Assembly (NCBI GenBank): GCA_001725155.1
Contig: MEFP01000014.1
Coordinates: 1-64,000, forward strand
Direction: 5' to 3'
Source of the DNA: Lysobacteraceae bacterium SCN 69-320
GTDB taxonomy: Bacteria; Pseudomonadota; Gammaproteobacteria; Xanthomonadales; Rhodanobacteraceae
Length of the DNA stretch: 64,000 bases
How positions within the stretch are numbered: position 1 is the first letter of the stretch; the number at the start of each line of letters is the position of its first letter. Made by a program: the position numbers and the translations under genes. The notes beneath the pieces are model-generated. The model saw nothing but the letters and a program-made list of their open reading frames with translations, was not told the origin of the DNA and did not search any database. Positions 8,102 through 16,055 of this stretch are shown here, one piece after another.

Positions 8102-9975
8102 GCGACCGGCCTGCGTCCGAAGCGCGGCGCCCAGTGGCCGAGCTGTCCGCGCTGCGCGCTGATCAGGCGCGTCTCGGTGAACGTGTTCAATGCGACATGC
8201 CGCGCGAGGAACTGTTCGAGCACGGCGCCGAACAGATACGGGCTCGTGCCGGCGAAATGGCTTTCGTCGATCGTCACGTCGATGCCGACGCCGCGGCCGA
8301 ACGTGATCGGACCGGCGCCGGGCAGGCGCCGCGTGATCGGATTCAGCCGCGTCTGCAGTACCGCATTGGCCTGGCGCGCGACGGCCGCGTCGCCGAGCAC
8401 GGTGTAGAGGCTCAGCAATTCGCGCAGCGCCAGGGCGCCCTGCTCCGGGCTCAGGTCGGTCAGGGTCTGATAGTTGAGCCCCAGATGACTGATCAGGCGC
8501 CAGCTGATCTCGCCTTCGGGCACGGCCGACACCGGCCGCGTCGGACCCTGCAGCACGCGCACGCCGCTGACCGGCACCGAATCCACCGGCACGAGATCGT
8601 GCTGGCCGCCCACGGCCATGAGCATCGCGAGGTCGCGGTTGGTCACGGTCATGTCGACGCCGAGCTGGCGCAGGCCAGAGCCGTACGGCGCCTCATGCTG
8701 GTTCACGAGCGAGAGGAACACTTCCGAGCCGAGGTAGGTCGTACGCGCGCCGTGGCGCGCCGACGTGCTCGACGCCAGGCGCGGTTCGCGGCGCACCGTG
8801 AAATAGGTGCCGTGGTTGCCGCGGTCGCCGACGAGGCTGGAATAGAACGGACGGAATTTCGCCTCGATCGCATTGTCGCGGCCGAAGCCTTCGACCTGCT
8901 CGATGCTGTAGACCTCGTAGTTCAGCGGATGCGTGCGATCCGGCACGACGTGCAGCTCGTAGCGGCTGTCGCCGACCTGGATGCGGTCCGAGCGCATCGA
9001 GATCAGGTTCACCGCCGGGGTGCAGAACAGCAGGAAATGCGCGGCGTCGACCACGGTTTCGAGATCGGCGACTTCCTGGTCGAGCAGGATGCTGACCTCG
9101 AAGCCGTCCAGCGCCTCGACACCCTGCAGCGCCGCGCGCAGCCCTTCCAGCGCGACGAAATGGAAGCGCGCCGGGAACGCGAAGTATTCGTGCAGCAGCC
9201 GGTAGCCCTGGAAGCCGCGGCCGTTGTACGGCAGCAGCGCCTGCGTGTCGTCGAAACCTTCGGGCTGCACGGCCGCGGCGCCGAGCTGGCGCCATTCGCC
9301 GACCTGCTTCTTGCTGCGCGCGCGCACCGACACGCCGAGCACGTGGCCGCAGAGCAGCTCGTGCAGCCGCGAGGTGATGTGCGGGCTGCCGGCCAGATGC
9401 AGGGACAGGCGATCCGGCGGCGGATTCTTGCCGCTCAGCGGCGCATTGAACTGGAAGTTCAGGCGCAAGCTGGCCTTGACCGGCAGATCCTGCCGCAGCC
9501 GGTTCACGCGCACGTCGGTCGGCACGCCCTCGAAACGCGCGGCGGCGATGCGCAACGGCCAGAGGTCCACGTCGTGGGCGGTACGGAATTCGCAGCCGTT
9601 CTGCCCTTCGACGAGACTCGGCGCGCGCAGGCGCTCGCCGCGGCCGATGCGGAACGAGTCGCCCTGGTTGCCGGTCATCTCGCCCGGCGTGAACTGGACG
9701 ATGCACATGGCCGGCGTAGGCGCCAGATAGTTGGGATAGACGACTTCGAGCAGGCGCTGCGAGAAGCGCGGGAACTCCGCGTCCATCTTGAGCTGGATGC
9801 GCGCGGTCAGGAAGCTGAAGCCTTCGAGCAGGCGTTCGACGTAGGGATCGGCGACCTCGATGTCGCGCATGCCCAGCCGCGCGGCGATCTTCGGATTGGC
9901 CGCGGCGAATTCGGCGCCGAGTTCGCGCAGGTAGTTCAGCTCGGTGTTGTAGTAGCCGATCAGGCGCGGATCCAC
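8098..9975 (-). CDS. tssF: T6SS baseplate subunit TssF (VasA/ImpG)
   Basis: A 625-residue baseplate protein. The opening DPRLIGYYNTELNYLRELGA and the following 'FAAANPKIAARLGM' are diagnostic for TssF. I chose GTG at 9975 as start: it gives the canonical N-terminus and lies 5 bp after the tssE stop codon, whereas a longer frame upstream only translates tssE out of frame. Later blocks such as 'SFLTARIQLKMDAEFPRF' and 'NRDLAMLM' are also family-typical. It works with TssG as a TssF2-TssG wedge complex in the cytoplasm, linking TssK and the membrane complex to the sheath. Confidence 0.95.
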   Translation of the reverse strand: MDPRLIGYYNTELNYLRELGAEFAAANPKIAARLGMRDIEVADPYVERLLEGFSFLTARIQLKMDAEFPRFSQRLLEVVYPNYLAPTPAMCIVQFTPGEMTGNQGDSFRIGRGERLRAPSLVEGQNGCEFRTAHDVDLWPLRIAAARFEGVPTDVRVNRLRQDLPVKASLRLNFQFNAPLSGKNPPPDRLSLHLAGSPHITSRLHELLCGHVLGVSVRARSKKQVGEWRQLGAAAVQPEGFDDTQALLPYNGRGFQGYRLLHEYFAFPARFHFVALEGLRAALQGVEALDGFEVSILLDQEVADLETVVDAAHFLLFCTPAVNLISMRSDRIQVGDSRYELHVVPDRTHPLNYEVYSIEQVEGFGRDNAIEAKFRPFYSSLVGDRGNHGTYFTVRREPRLASSTSARHGARTTYLGSEVFLSLVNQHEAPYGSGLRQLGVDMTVTNRDLAMLMAVGGQHDLVPVDSVPVSGVRVLQGPTRPVSAVPEGEISWRLISHLGLNYQTLTDLSPEQGALALRELLSLYTVLGDAAVARQANAVLQTRLNPITRRLPGAGPITFGRGVGIDVTIDESHFAGTSPYLFGAVLEQFLARHVALNTFTETRLISAQRGQLGHWAPRFGRRPVA

Positions 9976-9980
9976 GGCGG

Positions 9981-10502
9981 CTATCCGAGCAGGTCTTCGA
10001 GCAGGATCTGTCCGCTCTCCAGATCGACGCGCGAACGCAGCAGCAGGTCGATCGGATACGGTTCGGACCACAGTTGACCGCGTATCTCCATGGTCATCTG
10101 GTTGTGCGTGCGATAGCCGTCCTGCGACGGCAGGATCTTCACCTGCAGGCTCTGCGGCAGCACGCGCGGCTCGAACGTGCGGATCGCCTGCTCGATCGCC
10201 TGGCGCACGTCGTCGAGGTCGTCGTCGACGAGATGGCGGCCCGACAGCGCGAGCACGCCGAAATTCACGACCGAGGTGCGCACGCCGTCGGCGCCGCTGA
10301 GGTCGGTCTCGCTCTCGGCATTCGTCGTGTTGAGCAGGAACGAGATGTCGCGCAGCACGCACTGGCGGAACACCGCCTTCGTCATGGTGCGCTCGTGCAG
10401 CGCCTCGTTGCGGTTGTCCGGATTCAGGTCGGTCAGCCGGTCCAGCAACACCGGCAGCAGCCGGGTCGAGCGCGCGCCCTGCAGCGGATTGGACTTACTC
10501 AC
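9981..10502 (-). CDS. tssE: T6SS baseplate subunit TssE (gp25-like)
   Basis: A 173-residue homologue of phage T4 gp25, which nucleates sheath polymerisation. The family core is visible: 'LLPVLLDRLTDLNPDN' near the N-terminus, 'VLRDISFLLNT', the 'SVVNFGVLALSG' block and the terminal 'DLLLRSRVDLESGQI'. The GTG at 10502 is preferred; a TTG two codons earlier (10508) is possible. Either start lies inside the end of tagJ, so the two genes overlap and are probably coupled. tssF starts 5 bp after its stop. Confidence 0.92.
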   Translation of the reverse strand: MSKSNPLQGARSTRLLPVLLDRLTDLNPDNRNEALHERTMTKAVFRQCVLRDISFLLNTTNAESETDLSGADGVRTSVVNFGVLALSGRHLVDDDLDDVRQAIEQAIRTFEPRVLPQSLQVKILPSQDGYRTHNQMTMEIRGQLWSEPYPIDLLLRSRVDLESGQILLEDLLG

Positions 10503-11316
10503 CGGCAACCGCTTCGCCGGCGTCGCCGGCGCGCTCGAGCCGGCGTGCGGCGAGCAGCGGGTGTTCGTCGACGTCGCTGACCCAGCAGCGCTGGCCGAGA
10601 CCGGCGTAGGCGTCCTCGCCGATCGCCTGCCAGGCGGTCAGCGAGGCCAGCGCCAGGCGCTCGTCGGCCTGGCCGTAGCTGCGCGGATAGCGGCTCGGCA
10701 CGAGCACGACATGCTGTCCGCCGTTGCGCAGGGTCAGCCGGCCCGGCAGCCAGACGAGATCGCGCAGATCGGCCGGCGCATCGAGTTCGAGCAACTGGAT
10801 GTGATCGAACGGCAGCCAGTAGTACTGGCCTTTCAGAATGATTTCGCAGACCGGCCCGAGACGCGAATCGGCATCGGCCAGCCATTCCAGCGGCGTGTCG
10901 TCGAGCACGAACGGCGTCGTCGGCGCGGCTTCGAACGCCTGATGCATCAGTTCGTCGGCCAGCGCGTCGTCCTTGCCGCGGCTGGCGAGCGACTGGCTCA
11001 GGGTCGCGAACCAGGCGTCGGGTTCGCCAATGGTCTGCGGCGGCGCTTCGCCGGCGAAGATCTTTTCGCGCTGCAGCTCGCAGCGAATCGCCTCGCGGTA
11101 CATCTGCGCCATCGGGATCGCCGCGGCGCTCAGCGTGGCCGCGGTCTGCAGCTGCGCGACCGCACGCGACCAGTTGCCGGTCAGCATGCTGAGCTGCGCC
11201 AGATGCACGCGCAGCGGCAGGCTGTCCGGCCTGGCGCGGATCTTGGCGACGAGTTCGGCCTGCTGTTCGGCCAGCGACTGATCGCGACGCAGAGTGGCGG
11301 ACAAGGTGGCTTCCAT
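10495..11316 (-). CDS. tagJ: T6SS accessory protein TagJ (ImpE family)
   Basis: A 273-residue ImpE/TagJ protein. In Pseudomonas-type systems TagJ binds the N-terminal helix of the sheath subunit TssB and modulates sheath recycling by ClpV. The N-terminal half is helical and TPR-like (VHLAQLSMLTGNWSRAVAQL); the C-terminal half carries the ImpE signature with ILKGQYYWLPFDHI and the RDLVWLPGRLTL block. It lies between hcp and tssE, the common place for tagJ. The gap to hcp is 117 bp. Confidence 0.9.
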   Translation of the reverse strand: MEATLSATLRRDQSLAEQQAELVAKIRARPDSLPLRVHLAQLSMLTGNWSRAVAQLQTAATLSAAAIPMAQMYREAIRCELQREKIFAGEAPPQTIGEPDAWFATLSQSLASRGKDDALADELMHQAFEAAPTTPFVLDDTPLEWLADADSRLGPVCEIILKGQYYWLPFDHIQLLELDAPADLRDLVWLPGRLTLRNGGQHVVLVPSRYPRSYGQADERLALASLTAWQAIGEDAYAGLGQRCWVSDVDEHPLLAARRLERAGDAGEAVAGE

Positions 11317-11433
11317 GCGCGACGTTTCCCGAAGGTGACTGCAGACCGGTGACGGAGAGCGGCTTTCGCCGATCTCCGCACCGGGAACGGACAGTTCGAC
11401 GCCGGCGCGCCAGCGCAGGCGTCGAGGCGTTGC

Positions 11434-11985
11434 TCAGGCCGCCTTGTTCTGCTTGACGTCCCAGGCACCCGTGGTCGCGGCACCCAGCGAACCGTCGGCG
11501 TTCTGTTCCTTCACCTCGACCTTGATCTTGGCGTAGGACATGCCGACTTCTTCGATGACGCGCGGGCTGTTGGTGGCGCCGACCGGGCGCGAGTGCGTGA
11601 TCAGCACGTCGTTCAGGGTCACCGTCATGTACTGCTGCGCGCCGTCGCCGACCTTGCTGCAGGACAGGACGACCTGGCCGATGTGCTTGCCGCTGGCGCA
11701 ATACTTCATGAGATTGGCCGTGGCCTTGTCCACATAGTGCGTGAACACGAACTCACTGAAGTTGGCCTTGCCGACGCCGCCGCCGCCGCCCGTGTGGGTC
11801 GACGACGACTGGCTGACCGCGTAGCCCCAGCTCAGCACGTCGATTTCACCGCTGTGCTTGGAGTCCTTGGATTCGCCGGTGATGCCGTCGATCTTCAGGT
11901 GGAAGTCCTGCTGCGAGTCTTTGGGCGCGGTGTCGACCGAGACTGCGGGCGCCGCGAGGACGTTGCCCATTCCGAGAGATGCCAT
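11434..11985 (-). CDS. hcp: T6SS inner tube protein Hcp/TssD
   Basis: A 183-residue Hcp that stacks as hexameric rings to form the secreted tube. The family pattern is clear: 'FHLKIDGITGESKDSKH' near 28-44, then IDVLSWGYAVSQ, a Gly-rich loop HTGGGGGVGKANFSEF, and 'FTHYVDKATANLMKYCASGK'. It is about 15-20 residues longer than typical because of an N-terminal extension before the first beta strand and a C-terminal tail. It follows tssC after a 99-bp gap that contains two hairpins, so its expression may be set separately from the sheath genes. Confidence 0.96.
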   Translation of the reverse strand: MASLGMGNVLAAPAVSVDTAPKDSQQDFHLKIDGITGESKDSKHSGEIDVLSWGYAVSQSSSTHTGGGGGVGKANFSEFVFTHYVDKATANLMKYCASGKHIGQVVLSCSKVGDGAQQYMTVTLNDVLITHSRPVGATNSPRVIEEVGMSYAKIKVEVKEQNADGSLGAATTGAWDVKQNKAA

Positions 11986-12012
11986 ACGTTTAGTCCTTGA
12001 GTTCGATGGATG

Positions 12013-12082
12013 AAAAGAACCGGTTTTCTTACCAGGGGGAACCGGTTCGGTCCTGCCGAGCTACGACCGTAGAATGCTCGGC
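12013..12082 (-). terminator. Tandem hairpins between tssC and hcp (possible attenuator or processing site)
   Basis: Read on the minus strand there are two stem-loops in the 99-bp gap. The first (12082-12055) pairs GCCGAGC with GCTCGGC around an inner CTAC/GTAG stem and begins 3 bases after the tssC stop codon. The second (12048-12017) pairs GAACCGGTT with AACCGGTTC around a 14-base loop and is followed by TTTT, as in a weak intrinsic terminator. Partial termination or RNA processing here could alter the hcp:sheath ratio. Confidence 0.5.
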
Positions 12083-12084
12083 CC

Positions 12085-13581
12085 TCACTGCCCGCCAGCT
12101 TTGACGGACGGAAGCTTGGAAACCAGGCGCAGCGACACGGTCAGCCCTTCGAGCTGATAGTGCGGGCGCAGGAAGAACTTCGAGGTGTAGAAGCCCGGAT
12201 TGCCTTCGACCTCCTGCACCTGGACCTCGGCGGCTGCCAGCGGCTTGCTCGCCTTGGTCTCCTGGGACGAATTGGCCGGATCGCCGTCGACGTAGTTCAT
12301 GATCCAGTCGTTGAGCCAGCGCTCCATGTCGTCGCGCTCCATGAACGAGCCGATCTTGTCGCGCACGATGCATTTCAGGTAGTGCGCGAAGCGGCAGCAC
12401 GCGAACAGATACGGCAGGCGCGCGGCGAGATTCGCATTTGCGGTCGCGTCCGGGTCGTAGTATTCGGCCGGCTTCTGCAGCGACTGCGCACCGATGAACG
12501 CGGCGATGTCGGTGTTCTTGCGATGGATCAGCGGCATGAAGCCGTTCTTGGCCAGCTCCGCTTCGCGCCGGTCGGAGATCGCGATCTCGGTCGGGCACTT
12601 CATGTCCACGCCGCCGTCGTCGGACGGGAACGTGTGCGTCGGCAGCCCTTCGACGGCGCCGCCGGATTCCACGCCGCGGATGGAGGTGCACCAGCCGTAG
12701 TACTTGAACGAACGGTTGATGTTCACGGCCATCGCATAGGCCGCATTGGCCCAGCAGTAGGCGTGGTGGTTGGAGCCGTCGGTGGCTTCCTCGAAGTCGA
12801 ACTCGTCGATCGGGTTCGTGCGCACACCGTAGGGCAGGCGCGCGAGGAAGCGCGGCATGGCCAGGCCGAGGTAGCGCGAATCTTCCGAGTTGCGCAGGCT
12901 GCGCCAGGCCACGTATTCGGTGTTCTCGAAGATCTTGGTCAGGTCGCGCGGGTTGGCGAGTTCCTGCCAGGTCTCCATCTGCATCGTCGTCGGCGCGGCG
13001 CCGGCGATGAACGGACAGTGCGAGGCGGCCGCGATCTTGGACATCTCGGTCAGCAGTTCCACGTCCGGCGGCGAGTGGTCGAAGTGGTAGTCGCCGACGA
13101 TGCAGCCGTAGGGCACGCCGCCGAGCTGGTCGTACTCGGCCTCGTAGATCTTCTTGAAGATCGGGCTCTGGTCCCAGCCGATGCCCTTGTGCCGGCGCAG
13201 GGTCCGATGCAGATCGCGCTTGGAGATCGGCATGAACTTGATCTTCAGCATCTCGTCGACTTCGGTGTTGTTGACGAGATAGTGCAGACCGCGCCAGGCG
13301 CTCTCGAGCTGCTGGTAGTCGGCGTGATGGATGATCGCGTTGATCTGCTCGGACAGCTTGCGGTCGATCTCGGCGATGATGGCCTCGATCGCCTTGTACG
13401 AGTCGTGGCCTATCGTGACCGTGTTGGACAGCGCCTGTTCGGCCAGGGTGCGGACGGCGATCTGCACGGCCTCCTTGGCTTCGTCGGTCTTGGGCTTGAA
13501 CTCTTTCTGCAGCAGCGACGAGAAATCGTCGGCTTCGGCGAAAGTGGTCTGCTTTTCCTGGAGAGCTTGATTCTGCGCCAT
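12085..13581 (-). CDS. tssC: T6SS sheath large subunit TssC (VipB/ImpD)
   Basis: A 498-residue sheath protein. Hallmarks include 'QQLESAWRGLHYLV' (near 90-105), 'GGVPYGCIVGDYHF', the 'FARFLARLPYG'-like segment (here MPRFLARLPYGVRTNPIDEF) and the C-terminal LPYLFACCRFAHYLK followed by the EVEGNPGFYTSKFFLRPHY region. Length is normal. With TssB it assembles the contractile tube around Hcp. It starts 26 bp after tssB with a GGGGA ribosome site, forming the core tssB-tssC pair. Confidence 0.97.
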   Translation of the reverse strand: MAQNQALQEKQTTFAEADDFSSLLQKEFKPKTDEAKEAVQIAVRTLAEQALSNTVTIGHDSYKAIEAIIAEIDRKLSEQINAIIHHADYQQLESAWRGLHYLVNNTEVDEMLKIKFMPISKRDLHRTLRRHKGIGWDQSPIFKKIYEAEYDQLGGVPYGCIVGDYHFDHSPPDVELLTEMSKIAAASHCPFIAGAAPTTMQMETWQELANPRDLTKIFENTEYVAWRSLRNSEDSRYLGLAMPRFLARLPYGVRTNPIDEFDFEEATDGSNHHAYCWANAAYAMAVNINRSFKYYGWCTSIRGVESGGAVEGLPTHTFPSDDGGVDMKCPTEIAISDRREAELAKNGFMPLIHRKNTDIAAFIGAQSLQKPAEYYDPDATANANLAARLPYLFACCRFAHYLKCIVRDKIGSFMERDDMERWLNDWIMNYVDGDPANSSQETKASKPLAAAEVQVQEVEGNPGFYTSKFFLRPHYQLEGLTVSLRLVSKLPSVKAGGQ

Positions 13582-13607
13582 GAGTGGATTCCCCGTGATC
13601 TGCGCGG

Positions 13608-14156
13608 TCAGGCGGCGCTGTTGTCGTTGTCGGCCTTGGCCGCCTGCGGCGCGGCCGCGAGCGACTTCAGCAGGGCCGGGTCGTTGAGCACCTTCGCGAT
13701 GAGCTCTTCGGCACCGGTCTTGCCGTCCATGTAGGTCAGCAGGTTGTTGAGCTGGGTGCGCGCGTCGAGCAGCTGCGACAGCGCGTCGACCTTGCGCGCG
13801 ATCGCGCCCGGCGAGAAGTCGTCCATGCTCTCGAACGTGATGTCCACGGCCATGTTGCCTTCGCCGGTCAGGGTGTTCGGCACGGTGAACGCGACGCGCG
13901 GCTTGATCGCCTTCATGCGGTCGTCGAAGTTGTCGATGTCGATCTCGAGAAACTTGCGGTCGGCCACCGGCGGCAGATCTTCGGTCGGCTTGCCGGCCAG
14001 GTCGGCCATGACGCCCATGACGAACGGAATCTGTACCTTCTTCTCCGAGCCGTAGACTTCGACGTCGTATTCGATCTGCACGCGCGGCGCCCGGTTGCGG
14101 CCGATGAACTTCTGCGCGCTGCTCTTGTTGGTGCGGGTGTATTTGGAACCGCTCAT
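13608..14156 (-). CDS. tssB: T6SS sheath small subunit TssB (VipA/ImpB)
   Basis: A 182-residue protein with the TssB core: 'NRAPRVQIEYDVEVYGSEKK' at the N-terminus, 'LPFVMGVMADLAG'-type segment (here IPFVMGVMADLAG), 'DRKFLEIDIDNFDDRMK' and 'LLTYMDGKTGAEELI' near the end. A strong AGGAG lies 8-9 bases before the ATG. It pairs with TssC downstream and offers the ClpV-binding helix exposed after contraction. The C-terminal tail is Ala-rich. Confidence 0.96.
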   Translation of the reverse strand: MSGSKYTRTNKSSAQKFIGRNRAPRVQIEYDVEVYGSEKKVQIPFVMGVMADLAGKPTEDLPPVADRKFLEIDIDNFDDRMKAIKPRVAFTVPNTLTGEGNMAVDITFESMDDFSPGAIARKVDALSQLLDARTQLNNLLTYMDGKTGAEELIAKVLNDPALLKSLAAAPQAAKADNDNSAA

Positions 14157-14314
14157 CTGCGCAATCTCCTGGAATTCGCCGCGGGTCTGGCGGACATGCG
14201 TGCAGTACGTGACAGGCGCGCTACGGCCTGGGTCGAACCTGCCGACTGCACGACGGCGGCCAGGTCGGGCTTTGCAAGGGATAGTCGGAACACGCTCGCG
14301 GGCGAGGTCATGGC

Positions 14315-15340
14315 TCAGCTCCGGTTCGTGCCGGCCAGCAGCTCGGCCTGGGCCAGGCCGTCCGGCGCGAGCTCGCGCAGGATCTGCAGGAAGTCCATGC
14401 CGATGAGCCCGCGCGCGCGGCGGATCAGCAGCGGCGCCGGATTCGCCGGCTCGGTCGCTTCGAGGAATTCGCAGACCGCGTCGAGCATCTTCACGGCGTC
14501 CTGTCGCGTCAGCGCGCGGCGCGGCGCGGCGGAACCGTGCTCGACCGACGGTGCCTCGTCCGCGAACGCGTCGTCGCCCTCCGCTTCGTTCGCCGCGGAG
14601 GCGTCGCCGCCGGCTGCCTTGCGCTGCAGATGCGCCGGGAAGATCAGGTCGATCCAGGCGATCAGGGCCGACAGCTCCGGCGCTTCGCTGACGCCGATCC
14701 GCTCGCGGCAGAGACGATCGAGTTCCTGCGCCGTCGCGCGCAGCTGCAGCAGCGCGGCCAGATGCGGGTTGCCGGCGCCGATCTCTTCCTGCAGCAGCGG
14801 TTCTATCTGATGCCGCGCGATCGGCGCGCTGCCGTTGTCGCGATTGGCCGCAACGCGTTCGAGCACGCCGAGTTCCAGCGCGCCGAGCTGGCGCGTCGGC
14901 AGCGCCGTCGCACGCAGATCGCCGAGCAGGCCTTCGCCGGCCACCAGGCTGCTCAGCGCATTGCTGCGCGGCAGCGGATCGTCCTCGCCGTCGACGCGCA
15001 CGAGCGGATGCGCGTCGTCCCAGTGGCGCTGCGCGAGCTCCAGACTCAGCTGCAGTCCTTCGACCGCGCCGGACAGACCGTGCTTGCGCGTCAGCGCGCG
15101 CGCGACGAACGCGGTCAGGCGGAAGTCCTTGCTGCGGCCGAGGAGCTGGCTGGCCTGACGCAGCACCAGCGACCAGTCCGGCCCTTCGGCCGGAATCACC
15201 GTATCGCCGTACTGGCGTTCGGGCTGACCTTCGACGCTGCGTTCGAGCGCGAGATAGTCGGCGTCGTAGTCGAGCTCCACGCCGCAGACGCGAGTGGCGT
15301 CTACCGGAGCGAGCAGCGATTCGACATCAATGAAGCTCAT
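14315..15340 (-). CDS. tssA: T6SS cap/assembly protein TssA (ImpA N-terminal domain)
   Basis: A 341-residue TssA. The ImpA_N domain is visible in the first 130 residues: 'GVELDYDADYLALERSVEGQ' and then 'GPDWSLVLRQASQLLGRSKD' with 'LRLTAFVARAL'-type helix (here FRLTAFVARALTRKHGLSG). The C-terminal part contains 'LTRQDAVKMLDAVCEFLEATEPANPAPLLIRRA', the VasJ-like conserved end (quoted here only to mark positions 275-310). This is the short TssA class that primes baseplate and sheath/tube assembly. It lies between tssQ and tssB. Confidence 0.9.
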   Translation of the reverse strand: MSFIDVESLLAPVDATRVCGVELDYDADYLALERSVEGQPERQYGDTVIPAEGPDWSLVLRQASQLLGRSKDFRLTAFVARALTRKHGLSGAVEGLQLSLELAQRHWDDAHPLVRVDGEDDPLPRSNALSSLVAGEGLLGDLRATALPTRQLGALELGVLERVAANRDNGSAPIARHQIEPLLQEEIGAGNPHLAALLQLRATAQELDRLCRERIGVSEAPELSALIAWIDLIFPAHLQRKAAGGDASAANEAEGDDAFADEAPSVEHGSAAPRRALTRQDAVKMLDAVCEFLEATEPANPAPLLIRRARGLIGMDFLQILRELAPDGLAQAELLAGTNRS

Positions 15341-15400
15341 TTCGACCCCTGTCTCTTGCGGGCCGCGGCTTGCCGCCGCGACCGAGGATTGCGGTGACAG

Positions 15401-15850
15401 TTATTGCGTCTGTTTTGCGTACTTGAACTCAGGTCCCCAGAGCGGATGGTTGTGCTCGGCGGGGGTCAGGTCGAAGTTCGGATCGAGCTGCAGCGCTCGT
15501 TCAAACGACTGGCGGCACAGGGCCGGCCGTTCGGTGACGCAATAGGTGAATGCGAGATGCTTCAACGCCGCAATCTTGACCGTGTCGCTGGCCGCCCAGA
15601 TGTCGGGAGACAGCAGCGTGGCCTCGGCCTGGGCGTAGGAACCGGCTTCGTATTCGCCGACGCCCTTGGCGAGCATTTCCTTGCCGCGCGCCTCGGCCTG
15701 CTGGCGGGCGACTTCGGCCGGATCCGGCGGCGGCGCCGCGACGGGCTTGGGCTTGTTGGCGGCGCAGGCGCCGAGCAGCGCCGTGAACGCGAACACCAGT
15801 GCGAGTCTGGCGCCGCGAACCGGCGAAACCGCGATTTTCTTGCTGACCAA
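15401..15850 (-). CDS. tssQ: TssQ-like T6SS-associated lipoprotein
   Basis: A 149-residue lipoprotein with signal peptide and lipobox LLGAC (Cys29). The mature part has a single TPR-like helical region: 'GVGEYEAGSYAQAEATL', 'AALKHLAFTYCVT' and 'CRQSFERALQLDPNFDLT', ending 'HPLWGPEFKYAK', the pattern of TssQ-family lipoproteins in T6SS clusters. The start is a TTG at 15850: it has a strong AGGGGAG six bases upstream and gives the best signal peptide, while the more distant ATG at 15940 adds a polar stretch without a ribosome site. It sits between the kinase and tssA. Confidence 0.75.
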   Translation of the reverse strand: MVSKKIAVSPVRGARLALVFAFTALLGACAANKPKPVAAPPPDPAEVARQQAEARGKEMLAKGVGEYEAGSYAQAEATLLSPDIWAASDTVKIAALKHLAFTYCVTERPALCRQSFERALQLDPNFDLTPAEHNHPLWGPEFKYAKQTQ

Positions 15851-16055
15851 GTGACACTCCCCTGTTTCGATGTCGTTGCCGTGATCGTCTCGCCCGATCC
15901 GCTTCAGGTCGGATCGGCCCCACGCGCCGTCGAACGGCAACAGCGCGCCATGCCGTCGGCGGCGGCTCGACGGCTTGCCGACGCCAGGCGTCGGCTGATC
16001 GTGTGTGACAGGCGCCCCCCGACGTCCTGGTCCGCAACCGGCGGAACGGTGATCG

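Noticed and set aside
8098..10362. Long N-terminal extension of tssF (754 codons)
   Set aside because: The extra 129 residues overlap tssE out of frame and are Arg-rich; the TssF N-terminus starts at GTG 9975.
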